A DNA stretch of 64,000 bases from positions 2,747,501 through 2,811,500 of the forward strand of contig NZ_CP033580.1 in the NCBI RefSeq assembly GCF_003722315.1, in the 5' to 3' direction. Below the pieces are notes generated by a model. The model was not told the DNA's origin. It saw only the letters and a list, made by a program, of their open reading frames with translations, and searched no databases. Of this stretch, positions 31,209 through 39,705 are shown piece by piece; the stretch's first letter is position 1, and every line of letters starts with the position of its first letter. The position numbers and the translations under genes were made by a program. The stretch is from Thermoanaerobacter ethanolicus JW 200 (GTDB lineage: Bacteria > Bacillota > Thermoanaerobacteria > Thermoanaerobacterales > Thermoanaerobacteraceae).

Positions 31209-31901
31209 TTAAAAAATCTTTAAAGGATTAACCTTCACGCCTGGTCCCATTGTAGAAGATAACACTACACTTTTGATGTATTGTCCTTTTGCGGCTGCTG
31301 GTTTGGACTTGATTATAGCATCCATAACTGCTCTGAAGTTTTCTAATAACTTCTCTTTCCCAAAGGATTTTTTCCCTATAGGAACGTGAATTATACCTGC
31401 TTTATCCACCCTGTACTCAATCTTACCAGCTTTAATTTCTTTAATAGCTTTTTCTAAATCAAAAGTCACAGTACCTGATTTAGGGTTTGGCATTAATCCT
31501 TTTGGACCTAATATTTTACCTAATCTCCCTACAGCTCCCATCATATCAGGAGTTGCAACTACAACATCATAATCAAACCAATTTTCATTTTGAATTTTTG
31601 CAACTAATTCTTCTGCTCCCACATAATCAGCACCTGCTGCTTCTGCTTCTTTAGCTTTTTCCCCTTTTGCAAAAACTAATACTTTCACACTTTTTCCTGT
31701 TCCGTGAGGAAGCACTACTGTACCTCTTACCTGTTGGTCAGCATGTCTTGGGTCAACACCTAGTCTTACAGCTAAATCAATTGTTTCGTCAAAATTTGCC
31801 TTTGCAGTTTTCAAAACAATATCTATTGCTTCATCACTGGAATACTGCTGTGTTTTGTCATATAACTTTAAGCTCTCTAAATATTTTTTCCCACGTTTCA
31901 T
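31209..31901 (-). CDS. rplA: 50S ribosomal protein L1
   Basis: 230 residues, beginning [20 protein letters not shown] and containing [20 protein letters not shown] and the hinge region [21 protein letters not shown]1 forms the mobile L1 stalk that moves E-site tRNA. It can autorepress the rplK-rplA mRNA in other bacteria. Confidence 0.98.
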   Translation of the reverse strand: MKRGKKYLESLKLYDKTQQYSSDEAIDIVLKTAKANFDETIDLAVRLGVDPRHADQQVRGTVVLPHGTGKSVKVLVFAKGEKAKEAEAAGADYVGAEELVAKIQNENWFDYDVVVATPDMMGAVGRLGKILGPKGLMPNPKSGTVTFDLEKAIKEIKAGKIEYRVDKAGIIHVPIGKKSFGKEKLLENFRAVMDAIIKSKPAAAKGQYIKSVVLSSTMGPGVKVNPLKIF

Positions 31902-31947
31902 TTTCTAACCTCCTTGTGGTATTATCGGACTTTCCTCCCACTTATTT

Positions 31948-32370
31948 TTATACAATCTCTATACCCATGCTTCTTGCAGTACCTGCTATCATCCGCATAG
32001 CAGCCTCTATATCAGAAGCATTTAAGTCTTTCATCTTGATTTCAGCAATTTCTCTAAGCTGCTCCCTTGTAATTTTTCCTACTTTTTGTTTGTTAGGTTG
32101 CGGAGAACCTGACTCTATTCCAGCTGCCTTTTTGAGTAGCACAGCTGCTGGTGGAGTTTTAGTTATAAAACTAAATGACCTGTCTGCATATATTGTAATA
32201 ACAACAGGAATTATTAGCCCTGCGTCTTTGGCTGTCCTTTCATTGAACTCTTTACAAAAAGCCATTATATTAACACCGTGAGGTCCTAAAGCAGTACCTA
32301 CTGGTGGCGCAGGAGTAGCTTTTCCCGCTGGCAACTGTATTTTTACAACTGCTGCCACTTTCTTTGCCAT
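31948..32370 (-). CDS. rplK: 50S ribosomal protein L11
   Basis: 140 residues. The N-terminal proline-rich [20 protein letters not shown] is the thiostrepton-contact region, and the C-terminal domain binds the GTPase-centre rRNA. It is paired with rplA as in nearly all bacteria. Confidence 0.98.
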   Translation of the reverse strand: MAKKVAAVVKIQLPAGKATPAPPVGTALGPHGVNIMAFCKEFNERTAKDAGLIIPVVITIYADRSFSFITKTPPAAVLLKKAAGIESGSPQPNKQKVGKITREQLREIAEIKMKDLNASDIEAAMRMIAGTARSMGIEIV

Positions 32371-32416
32371 GATTACACCTCCTTACCAAATTAAAATAGC
32401 TTATGAGTTTCTACTT

Positions 32417-32950
32417 TTATATTTTTTGAAGTTGTACAAGGTCAAATTCAACCGGTGTCTCTCTCCCAAACATGGAAATTAAAACTTTCGCCTTTTGTCT
32501 TTCTGGATAAATCTCTTGAACTACTCCAATAAAATTCTCAAAAGGCCCAGAAATAACCCTGACAGTATCTTTTACATTAAGGTCAACTGCAGTTGGAATC
32601 TCTTTTATACCTAAAGCTCTAACTTCCGCTTCAGTTAATGGTACAGGTTTAGATCCAGGGCCTACAAATCCTGTAACACCCCTGGTATTTCGCACAACGT
32701 ACCAAGTATCATCTGTCATAACCATTTTCACCAAAACGTAACCCGGGAAAATCTTTCTCTCGACAGTTTTCTTTTTACCGTCTTTAATCTCAACAACTTT
32801 TTCCGTAGGTACGATGATTTGGTGAATTAAATGCTGCAAATTCCTATTCTCTACAATTTTCTCTAAATTAGCCTTAACTTTGTTTTCATATCCAGAATAG
32901 GTATGAACCACATACCACTTTGCATTTTCTTTTTCTGGCATAGTCAACAT
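32417..32950 (-). CDS. nusG: Transcription termination/antitermination factor NusG
   Basis: 177 residues. The NGN domain (WYVVHTYSGYENKVKANLEK) binds RNA polymerase and the C-terminal KOW domain (VKDTVRVISGPFENFIGVVQ) contacts S10. AAGGAGG is 17 bases from the first ATG. The spacer contains the complementary run GGGG-CGAGT-CCCC, which would fold and bring the two close together. The second ATG three codons on is farther still. Confidence 0.96.
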   Translation of the reverse strand: MLTMPEKENAKWYVVHTYSGYENKVKANLEKIVENRNLQHLIHQIIVPTEKVVEIKDGKKKTVERKIFPGYVLVKMVMTDDTWYVVRNTRGVTGFVGPGSKPVPLTEAEVRALGIKEIPTAVDLNVKDTVRVISGPFENFIGVVQEIYPERQKAKVLISMFGRETPVEFDLVQLQKI

Positions 32951-32973
32951 CTGGGGACTCGCCCCAACCTCCT

Positions 32974-33171
32974 TTAAACTTTAATAATGAGCTTTAATAG
33001 ATAACTAAAAACTGAGTCAATCAAAAAAATGAATACTGTAAAAAGAGCTACTACTATTAATACAATTTCCGTATAAGTTATCATAGTTTCTCTGCTTGGC
33101 CATGTCACCTTTTTCATTTCTGCCCTTACATCTTTGAAAAACTTGACAATTTTTCTTCCTTCACCGGCCAT
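32974..33171 (-). CDS. secE: Preprotein translocase subunit SecE
   Basis: 65 residues, the short single-span SecE of Gram-positive bacteria. A cytosolic amphipathic helix contains FFKDVRAEMKKVTWPSRETM, followed by one transmembrane segment (about 35-60). It clamps SecY (7524-8780). It lies between rpmG and nusG, the conserved position. Confidence 0.95.
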   Translation of the reverse strand: MAGEGRKIVKFFKDVRAEMKKVTWPSRETMITYTEIVLIVVALFTVFIFLIDSVFSYLLKLIIKV

Positions 33172-33200
33172 TTCCTCACATCCTCTTAAAGTTTTAAAAA

Positions 33201-33350
33201 CTACTTAGTCTCTCTATGCAAGGTATGCTTTTTGCAGAATTTGCAGTATTTCATTAATTCTAACCTATCAGGGTCATTCTTCTTATTTTTTGTTGTATGA
33301 TAGTTTCTATTCTTACACTCAGTACATGCCAATGTAATTTTTACTCTCAA
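33201..33350 (-). CDS. rpmG: 50S ribosomal protein L33
   Basis: 49 residues from a TTG start ([20 protein letters not shown]) with GGAGG upstream. Two CxxC pairs (CTEC and CKFC) mark the zinc-binding C+ form. It immediately precedes secE, as in Bacillus and clostridia. About 150 bases upstream to tuf hold the tuf terminator and no other recognisable element. Confidence 0.93.
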
Positions 33351-33506
33351 TTATTACACCTCCCGGTGATTCGACTGCTTAGTCAAATTTATCATAAATA
33401 TAACTTCTTGTCAATCACCAAAAACAAAAAGTCTGTGTCAAAGATTTGTAGGTAGCTCATTAGTTGACATTTTGCACAGTTTGCTAAAGCATTGATTTAA
33501 CTCAAA

Positions 33507-33532
33507 AGAAGCCAGGTTTGAACCCGGCTTCT
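33507..33532 (-). terminator. Terminator after tuf copy 2
   Basis: Minus strand: AGAAGCC-GGGTT and AACC-TGGCTTCT pair with one internal C/A mismatch, and TTTTGAGTT follows. It begins 2 bases after the tuf stop codon. Confidence 0.75.
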
Positions 33533-33534
33533 CT

Positions 33535-34737
33535 TTACTCTATGATAGCTGACACGACGCCAGCACCTACTGTACGGCCGCCTTCTCTTATAGCAAACTT
33601 CAAACCCTCTTCCATCGCTATCGGTGTTATTAACTCTACTTTTATCGTTACGTGGTCCCCTGGCATTACCATCTCTACTCCATCCGGCAAGTTTATTACA
33701 CCTGTAACGTCTGTCGTCCTAAAGTAAAATTGTGGCCTGTATCCATTGAAAAATGGTGTGTGCCTTCCTCCTTCTTCCTTCGTCAATACGTAAACTTGTG
33801 CCTCAAATTTCGTGTGCGGCTTTATCGTCCCTGGCTTCGCTAATACTTGCCCTCTCTCTACTTCGTCCCTCTGTACTCCTCTTAATAATACTCCTATGTT
33901 GTCTCCTGCTTGCGCCTCATCCAGTGTCTTCCTGAACATCTCTACCCCTGTTACTACTGTCTTCCTTGATTCCGTCGTCAATCCTATTATCTCTACTTCG
34001 TCTCCTACCTTTACCTTCCCTCTCTCTACTCTCCCTGTCGCAACAGTTCCTCTTCCTGTTATCGTAAATACGTCCTCTACTGGCATTAAGAATGGCTTGT
34101 CTATGTCTCTCTCCGGTGTCGGTATATATTCGTCTACTACATCCATTAACTGCCATATCTTCCCGCACCATTCGCACTCTCTCTTGCCACATCCACACTC
34201 TAATGCCTTAAGTGCTGACCCTACTACTATCGGTGTGTCATCCCCCGGAAACTCATATTCATTCAATAATTCCCTTACTTCCATCTCTACTAATTCTATT
34301 AATTCTGGATCGTCTACCATGTCTGCCTTGTTTAAAAATACTACTATATATGGCACTCCTACCTGCCTCGCCAATAATATGTGTTCCCTCGTCTGTGGCA
34401 TCGGTCCGTCTGCTGCTGATACTACTAATATCGCCCCGTCCATCTGTGCTGCCCCTGTTATCATGTTCTTTACATAGTCAGCATGTCCTGGACAGTCTAC
34501 GTGCGCATAGTGCCTCTTCTCTGTCTCATATTCTACGTGAGTCGTGTTTATCGTTATTCCCCTTGCTCTCTCCTCCGGCGCCTTGTCTATCTCGTCATAT
34601 CCCTTCGCCTCTGCCATTCCTGCCTTCGATAATACCATCGTTATCGCTGCTGTCAACGTCGTCTTACCATGGTCTACGTGACCTATCGTCCCTACGTTTA
34701 CGTGGGGCTTCTTCCTCTCAAATTTTTGCTTCGCCAT
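33535..34737 (-). CDS. tuf: Elongation factor Tu, copy 2
   Basis: 400 residues, identical in sequence to copy 1. It includes the GTPase motifs and the [11 protein letters not shown] cluster. The near-identical DNA block covers the whole gene plus 21 bases of leader with the Shine-Dalgarno; outside it the flanks are unrelated. This pattern indicates gene conversion between the two loci. It stands alone between tRNA-Thr and rpmG with its own terminator, and probably its own promoter at 34807-34836. Confidence 0.98.
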   Translation of the reverse strand: MAKQKFERKKPHVNVGTIGHVDHGKTTLTAAITMVLSKAGMAEAKGYDEIDKAPEERARGITINTTHVEYETEKRHYAHVDCPGHADYVKNMITGAAQMDGAILVVSAADGPMPQTREHILLARQVGVPYIVVFLNKADMVDDPELIELVEMEVRELLNEYEFPGDDTPIVVGSALKALECGCGKRECEWCGKIWQLMDVVDEYIPTPERDIDKPFLMPVEDVFTITGRGTVATGRVERGKVKVGDEVEIIGLTTESRKTVVTGVEMFRKTLDEAQAGDNIGVLLRGVQRDEVERGQVLAKPGTIKPHTKFEAQVYVLTKEEGGRHTPFFNGYRPQFYFRTTDVTGVINLPDGVEMVMPGDHVTIKVELITPIAMEEGLKFAIREGGRTVGAGVVSAIIE

Positions 34738-34758
34738 CCTCTTTTCCTCCTTTACTTC
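33539..34758 (-). repeat. Long near-identical repeat, tuf copy 2 block
   Basis: Partner of 17872-19091, same length and orientation, with a T at 33925 where the other copy has C at 18258. Confidence 0.9.
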
Positions 34759-34806
34759 AATAAACTTGTCCTGGTGTTTCTTAAAATTGTGTCATAAAAG
34801 TAACCC

Positions 34807-34836
34807 TTTATACATTAATAGGATTAAAAAGCACAA
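34807..34836 (-). promoter_or_regulatory. Candidate promoter of tuf copy 2
   Basis: Minus strand: TTGTGC (34831-34836), 18-base spacer, TATAAA (34807-34812), between tRNA-Thr and tuf. It is moderately close to consensus; co-transcription with the tRNA is also possible since no terminator separates them. Confidence 0.45.
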
Positions 34837-34870
34837 CTTCTATGATAAAAAAAAACATCAATAACAAAAT

Positions 34871-34946
34871 TGGAGCCCGCGACCGGGATCGAACCGGTGA
34901 CCTCCGCCTTACCAAGGCGACGCTCTGCCTACTGAGCTACGTGGGC
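34871..34946 (-). tRNA. tRNA-Thr (GGT)
   Basis: 76 bases including encoded CCA. Cloverleaf: acceptor GCCCACG with CGCGGGC, D-arm GCTC/GAGC, anticodon stem TCGCC/GGCGG with loop TTGGTAA (anticodon GGT), T-arm ACCGG-TTCGATC-CCGGT. The acceptor stem has an A5:C68 mismatch. It reads ACC and ACT threonine codons. It is preceded by a good promoter and lies upstream of tuf, a common pairing of tRNA and EF-Tu genes. Confidence 0.95.
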
Positions 34947-34975
34947 AAAAGGGAATATCACGACTCCGATTTTTG

Positions 34976-35004
34976 ATTTTACTATAAAGTCTTCTAAATG
35001 TCAA
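34976..35004 (-). promoter_or_regulatory. Sigma-A promoter of tRNA-Thr
   Basis: Minus strand: TTGACA (34999-35004), 17-base spacer, TAAAAT (34976-34981), about 30 bases upstream of the mature tRNA 5' end. Confidence 0.8.
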
Positions 35005-35007
35005 TAG

Positions 35008-35667
35008 TTAGCTGTTTCTCATTTCAAGATATCTTTCTAATTTTCTTTTTACACGCTGTAAAGCATTGTCTATAGATTTAACATGCCTGTTTAAATCTTC
35101 AGCAATTTCTTGATATGATTTACCATCCAAATATGATACCAAGACCTCCCACTCTAATCCACTCAATAATTCTTCCATCTTGCTCTCAATGTTAACGTAT
35201 TCCTCTTTGCTTATTATTAACTCTTCAGGGTCGGCAACGCATTGGGTAGAAACAACGTCCATAAGAGTCCTATCAGATTCTTCATCAAAGATGGGCTTAT
35301 TGAGGGAAACATAAGAATTAAGCGGTATATGTTTCTGTCTTGTTGCGGTTTTAATTGCAGTAATAATTTGACGAGTCACACATAATTCCGCAAAAGCTTT
35401 GAAAGAGGTGAGCTTGTCACTTTTGTAATCTCGAATTGCTTTATAAAGGCCTATCATTCCTTCTTGAATAATGTCTTCCTTATCGGCACCTACTAAAAAA
35501 TAAGCACGAGCTTTTGCTTTTACAAAACTTTTATACCTTTCAATAAGGTACTCTAAAGCAACTTCGTCTCCTTTTTGAGCTCTAAAAACGACCTCCTCCT
35601 CTTCCATTTGGTCATATGGTTGATAGTAATCCTGCTGCGCCCCAGATTTCACCAATACCGCCCCCAT
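35008..35667 (-). CDS. sigH: RNA polymerase sigma factor SigH
   Basis: 219 residues of the sigma-70 family. Region 2 includes GADKEDIIQEGMIGLYKAIR (about 60-80) and the -10-reading FKAFAELCVTRQIITAIKTA. Region 4 is near the C-terminus (SYLDGKSYQEIAEDLNRHVK). SigH starts the sporulation cascade in endospore formers. It follows yacP as in Bacillus and has its own promoter upstream. Confidence 0.95.
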   Translation of the reverse strand: MGAVLVKSGAQQDYYQPYDQMEEEEVVFRAQKGDEVALEYLIERYKSFVKAKARAYFLVGADKEDIIQEGMIGLYKAIRDYKSDKLTSFKAFAELCVTRQIITAIKTATRQKHIPLNSYVSLNKPIFDEESDRTLMDVVSTQCVADPEELIISKEEYVNIESKMEELLSGLEWEVLVSYLDGKSYQEIAEDLNRHVKSIDNALQRVKRKLERYLEMRNS

Positions 35668-35696
35668 TTATTATTCCGGCAACTTTATACGTTATA

Positions 35697-35726
35697 ATTA
35701 TACATTATATTGGTAAAGGTAGTCAA
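35697..35726 (-). promoter_or_regulatory. Promoter of sigH
   Basis: Minus strand: TTGACT (35721-35726), 18-base spacer, TATAAT (35697-35702), in the 66-base gap between yacP and sigH. It lets sigH be expressed separately from the cysE operon. Confidence 0.75.
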
Positions 35727-35733
35727 GCTAATT

Positions 35734-36240
35734 TTAACTGTTTTCTGCCATTTTGCGCAGTTTTTTTACTATTTCATTATCAAGTCGCTCTTCCAAATTG
35801 TCTTTATAAACTGTATTCACATAGCTTTTTTTATGTCTTTCAATATATCTATTCATTTCTTCATAAAGTTCTTTTGCAGACATTCTTATTGCACCATGAG
35901 CTAAAACCACCTGCTGCACAGTCCAATCGGAACTTACCACAACAACCTGTTCTTTTTTCGCTAATTCTACTACTTTTAACTCTATAAAGTGATCTGCCGA
36001 TTCTCCTTCTTTTGTGTAAACAACCTCAATACCATTGATTTCTTCATGTTTTTCTAGACTTCCTTTTACATACATTGCATCAAAAACTAATATTATATTT
36101 ATCCCCGAATATCCTTTAAAATCAGCCAACATATCTATTAACTTGTCCCGCGCATCTTCCAAATTTTTTTGCGCTTCTTCTTTTAGTATCTGCCAGTTGT
36201 TTATTACATTATAGCCGTCTACCAACATGTACAAGGACAT
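35734..36240 (-). CDS. yacP: NYN/PIN-fold endoribonuclease, YacP/Rae1 family
   Basis: 168 residues from an ATG overlapping the rlmB stop as TGATG. The N-terminal LVDGYNVINNW and later FDAMYV, YTKEGESADHFIE and VVSSDWTVQQVV carry the acidic residues of a PIN-like active site. The Bacillus counterpart Rae1 cleaves mRNA in the ribosomal A site. It lies in the conserved rlmB-yacP-sigH order. A start four codons later (MLVDGYN) is possible. Confidence 0.9.
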   Translation of the reverse strand: MSLYMLVDGYNVINNWQILKEEAQKNLEDARDKLIDMLADFKGYSGINIILVFDAMYVKGSLEKHEEINGIEVVYTKEGESADHFIELKVVELAKKEQVVVVSSDWTVQQVVLAHGAIRMSAKELYEEMNRYIERHKKSYVNTVYKDNLEERLDNEIVKKLRKMAENS

Positions 36241-36983
36241 CACGCCTTACCTTTTCTTTTTGATACTACCTGATAAATCAAAATGGAGGCTGCTACAGAA
36301 GCATTTAAAGAATTTATTTTACCTTTCATCGGTATCTTAACCACAAAATCGCAATTTTGTAAAACCAATTTAGAAACCCCTTTTCCTTCACTGCCAATTA
36401 CAATAGCAAGAGGAAAATCATAATCCAGCTCTTCAAAACTTTTTCCCGCATTTACATCTGTTCCAACAATCCATAAGCCTCTTTCTTTTAAACCTCGTAT
36501 TGTATTGTTAATATTTGATACTTTTGCTATTCTCATATGTTCTACTGCTCCGGCAGAAGTTTTTACAACAGTAGCATTTACTCCTACAGCCCGCCTTTTT
36601 GGAATTATTATCCCATGGACTCCAAAAGCCTCTGCGCTTCTTATAATCGCACCCAAATTGTGAGGGTCTGTTATCTCATCTAATATCAACAAAAAAGGCT
36701 TTTCTTTCCTTTGTTCAGCATATTCCAAAAGGTTATCTACATCGAAGTATTTATATACAGCACCTACAGCCACGACCCCTTGGTGATTTTGACTACCGGC
36801 TAATTTACTTAAAATATCATTATCAGTAGTAGAAACTACAATACCTGCTTCTTTGGCAAGATTTATTATCTTTGAAATATTTCCTCCTGCTGTTTTAGAA
36901 ATGTATATTTTTTCAATTTCCTTCCCACTTTTTATAGCTTCGATTACTGGATTTCTACCAAGAATTACATTCTGCTCTTCCAT
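36240..36983 (-). CDS. rlmB: 23S rRNA (guanosine-2'-O-)-methyltransferase RlmB
   Basis: 247 residues of the SpoU/TrmH (SPOUT) family. The N-terminal substrate-binding domain (LGRNPVIEAIKSGKEIEKIY) is followed by the knotted methyltransferase domain with LDEITDPHNLGAIIRSAEAF, IGSEGKGVSKLV and MKGKINSLNASVAASILIYQ. It is expected to methylate the P-loop guanosine of 23S rRNA. ATG chosen 8 bases after AGG. Confidence 0.94.
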   Translation of the reverse strand: MEEQNVILGRNPVIEAIKSGKEIEKIYISKTAGGNISKIINLAKEAGIVVSTTDNDILSKLAGSQNHQGVVAVGAVYKYFDVDNLLEYAEQRKEKPFLLILDEITDPHNLGAIIRSAEAFGVHGIIIPKRRAVGVNATVVKTSAGAVEHMRIAKVSNINNTIRGLKERGLWIVGTDVNAGKSFEELDYDFPLAIVIGSEGKGVSKLVLQNCDFVVKIPMKGKINSLNASVAASILIYQVVSKRKGKA

Positions 36984-36992
36984 AATCATCAC

Positions 36993-37421
36993 CTATTCTT
37001 CAATAACTTGTACAGAAAGCTCAAGAATGTTTTTTAATCTTTCAAATTCTCCTGCAAGATATAAATAACCTAGCAAAGCTTCAAATCCCGTAGCATACCT
37101 ATAGGCCTGTACTTCTACTCCTTTAGGCATAGTATTAGACTTTACATTTCTTCCTCTTCTAACTACGTCTTTTTCCTCTTCTGTGAGAAAATCATAAATT
37201 CTTTTTACAGATTCTGCCTGAGATTTAGCTTTTACATACTTAACTGTCTCTTTGTGCAAAAAATTAACAGACCGATTTTCTTTTGCTGCAATCATGGTGC
37301 GAATGTATAAGCTATACACAGCATCTCCAATAAAAGCTAAAACAAGGGGGGATAAACTTAACACCCCCTTCTTCGTAAGCAACTCTGAATTTTCTAAAAA
37401 CCCCATCATACTCTTTTCCAT
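36993..37421 (-). CDS. mrnC: Mini-ribonuclease 3
   Basis: 142 residues, an RNase III catalytic domain without the dsRNA-binding domain. It contains [19 protein letters not shown] with the acidic active-site residues and [14 protein letters not shown]. Mini-III trims 23S rRNA precursors in Bacillus. It overlaps the 3' end of cysS by 16 bases, with GGGAG just before the ATG. Confidence 0.94.
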   Translation of the reverse strand: MEKSMMGFLENSELLTKKGVLSLSPLVLAFIGDAVYSLYIRTMIAAKENRSVNFLHKETVKYVKAKSQAESVKRIYDFLTEEEKDVVRRGRNVKSNTMPKGVEVQAYRYATGFEALLGYLYLAGEFERLKNILELSVQVIEE

Positions 37422-38806
37422 CTTACTCCCTCTGGCGTATCTTCCAAAATTATTCCCTTTTCTCTCAGTCTATCTCTTATTTCATCAGCTAACTTCCAAT
37501 TCTTTTCTTTTCTTGCTTTTTGCCTTTCTTCTATTAATGCAAGTATTTCTTCGTCATTGAGCTCAGTCTCCACGCCTCTGTAAGAAAGTCCTAAAACTTC
37601 TGAGAGTTTTAAAAACATATCTAAAATATATTCTACCAATTTCTTTGAAGAATTTCTACTGAGATTTGCATTGGAGGTTTTTGCCATTTCAAACAAAACT
37701 GATATGGCATCCGCAGTGTTAAAATCGTCATCCATTGCCTCTTCAAATTCTTTTTTATATTCTTCAAACTTTTCCATCAACTTCTTCTCTTCTTCGTTTA
37801 ATCCCCCATCCTTGCACACATTGGCCAAATGTTTTAAATTGGCCACTGCATTTAACAATCTTTCATAAGCAGAATTTGCCTGCTCCATTAAATCTAAACT
37901 AAAATTAATGGGGCTTCTGTAGTGAGCCATAAGCATAAAAAGTCTTAAAACTTCAGGATTGTATTTCTCTGTTATTTCTCTTACTGTAAAGAAATTCCCT
38001 TTAGATTTTGACATTTTTTCATTATTTATATTTAAATACCCTATATGCATCCAATATTTAGAAAATGGTTGTTCATATGCTGTTTCACTCTGAGCAATTT
38101 CGTTCTCATGATGAGGAAAGACCAAATCAGGACCACCAGCATGGATATCTAAAGTTTTGCCCAAATATTTCGTAGACATAACAGAGCATTCTATATGCCA
38201 TCCTGGCCTTCCCTTTCCCCATGGACTGTCCCACGCAGGTTCACCGGGCTTTTGAGCTTTCCAGAGAACAAAATCCAATGGATTTTTCTTTTCTTCATTT
38301 ATCTCAATTCTTGCGCCTGCCTGCAATTCTTCTATATTTTTGTGAGAAAGCTTCCCGTAATCCTTAAATTTCGCAGTTTCAAAATAAACATTTCCATTTA
38401 CCACATAAGCATATCCTTTGTCGATTAAAATCTTTATAAATTCGATTATATCTTCTATATGCTCTGTAGCTTTAGGATGAACTGTTGCTCTTTTTATACC
38501 CAAATTATCTGCATCTTTAAAATATTCGTCTATATATTTTTCCGCTACTTCTTTTGTAGTAACATTTTCTTCTTGGGCTCTTTTAATTATTTTATCGTCA
38601 ATATCAGTAAAATTTTGAACGTAATTTACTTTATAACCTTTATATTCTAAATATCTTCTCACCGTATCAAATACAATAAAAGCCCTCGCATTTCCTATGT
38701 GGATGTAATTATATACAGTAGGTCCACAAACATACATGTTCACTATCTTATCATTTAAAGGTTCCAATTCTTCTTTTGTCCTTGAAAGAGTATTATACAG
38801 CTTCAT
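37406..38806 (-). CDS. cysS: Cysteinyl-tRNA synthetase
   Basis: 466 residues from [20 protein letters not shown]. Class I signatures are [13 protein letters not shown] (HIGH type, about 32-44) and KMSKSKGN (KMSKS, about 266-273). The zinc ligands of the active site are at [14 protein letters not shown] and the HHENE region. It overlaps the end of cysE by 14 bases and is under the same cysteine T-box. Confidence 0.97.
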   Translation of the reverse strand: MKLYNTLSRTKEELEPLNDKIVNMYVCGPTVYNYIHIGNARAFIVFDTVRRYLEYKGYKVNYVQNFTDIDDKIIKRAQEENVTTKEVAEKYIDEYFKDADNLGIKRATVHPKATEHIEDIIEFIKILIDKGYAYVVNGNVYFETAKFKDYGKLSHKNIEELQAGARIEINEEKKNPLDFVLWKAQKPGEPAWDSPWGKGRPGWHIECSVMSTKYLGKTLDIHAGGPDLVFPHHENEIAQSETAYEQPFSKYWMHIGYLNINNEKMSKSKGNFFTVREITEKYNPEVLRLFMLMAHYRSPINFSLDLMEQANSAYERLLNAVANLKHLANVCKDGGLNEEEKKLMEKFEEYKKEFEEAMDDDFNTADAISVLFEMAKTSNANLSRNSSKKLVEYILDMFLKLSEVLGLSYRGVETELNDEEILALIEERQKARKEKNWKLADEIRDRLREKGIILEDTPEGVRWKRV

Positions 38807-39467
38807 CTTTCTCTTCCTTCCTTTCAATTAAAATTTGCTCTAACCTTTCAATCCTCTTTCTTAATTTTTGCAATTCCTCTTCCACAGGGTCAGGAAGTTT
38901 ACCATGCTCTAAATCCACCACATATGGAGAAGCTATACGTATATTATCTTTTTTTACACAGCGAGCAGGTACTCCGACTACTGTGCTATTAGGTGGTACA
39001 TCTTTTAAAACAACTGCACCCGCACCAATTTTAGAATTTTCTCCTACTACTATAGGGCCTAATACTTTCGCACCACTTCCTATAACCACATTATCTTTTA
39101 TAGTAGGATGTCTTTTACCTTTTTCCTTTCCTGTACCTCCTAAAGTTACCCCTTGATATATTGTCACATTGTCACCAATCTCTGTAGTCTCCCCTATTAC
39201 AACTCCCATACCGTGATCGATAAAAAATCTCCTACCTATCTTAGCACCGGGATGTATTTCAATCCCTGTGAGAAATCTATTAAACTGCGAAATAAGCCGG
39301 GGAATTAAAATTAAACCTTTTTTATGCAAATAGTGGGCAATTCTGTGTAGTATTATAGCGTGGAGCCCGGGATAACATAATATAACCTCCAGCACGCTTT
39401 TGGCAGCAGGGTCTCTTTCAAAAATAACTTGGATGTCTTCTTTTAAAGTTTTAAACATACCAAACAC
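38793..39467 (-). CDS. cysE: Serine O-acetyltransferase
   Basis: 224 residues. It makes O-acetylserine from serine and acetyl-CoA, the committed step of cysteine synthesis. The N-terminal helical part ends near residue 70. A left-handed beta-helix follows with the active-site [20 protein letters not shown] and hexapeptide repeats up to about 185, then a charged coiled tail. It is directly downstream of a cysteine-specific T-box, so it is likely induced when tRNA-Cys is uncharged. Confidence 0.97.
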   Translation of the reverse strand: MFGMFKTLKEDIQVIFERDPAAKSVLEVILCYPGLHAIILHRIAHYLHKKGLILIPRLISQFNRFLTGIEIHPGAKIGRRFFIDHGMGVVIGETTEIGDNVTIYQGVTLGGTGKEKGKRHPTIKDNVVIGSGAKVLGPIVVGENSKIGAGAVVLKDVPPNSTVVGVPARCVKKDNIRIASPYVVDLEHGKLPDPVEEELQKLRKRIERLEQILIERKEEKDEAV

Positions 39468-39480
39468 CTCCTTAAAAATT

Positions 39481-39702
39481 TACCCCCCTCATCTCAGAGA
39501 CGAGGGGGGACTCCCGTGGTTCCACTCTGCTTGAGTTTTAAACTCCACTCATTTTAGATAACGGCAAAGGCCGGTAACCCCCTACTCAAAGTTCAGGGAT
39601 ACAGCTCGGAGATGCACTTCTTATAACATATCCTCGAGCTACTCGCAGCCTATGGTAGCTCTTCTCTGAAGGCTTATGTTACAATACTCTTCTCCTCATC
39701 GC
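39481..39702 (-). promoter_or_regulatory. Cysteine T-box riboswitch upstream of cysE-cysS
   Basis: The minus-strand leader contains the T-box core TGGAACCACGGGAG (39524-39511), followed by a strong GC-rich terminator hairpin (39509-39483) just before cysE. In the upstream stem I region a TGC triplet (39616-39614) lies in a GAAGTGCATC context. It fits the specifier codon for tRNA-Cys, agreeing with the genes it controls. Uncharged tRNA-Cys pairing would favour the antiterminator. Confidence 0.88.
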
Positions 39703-39705
39703 TTT

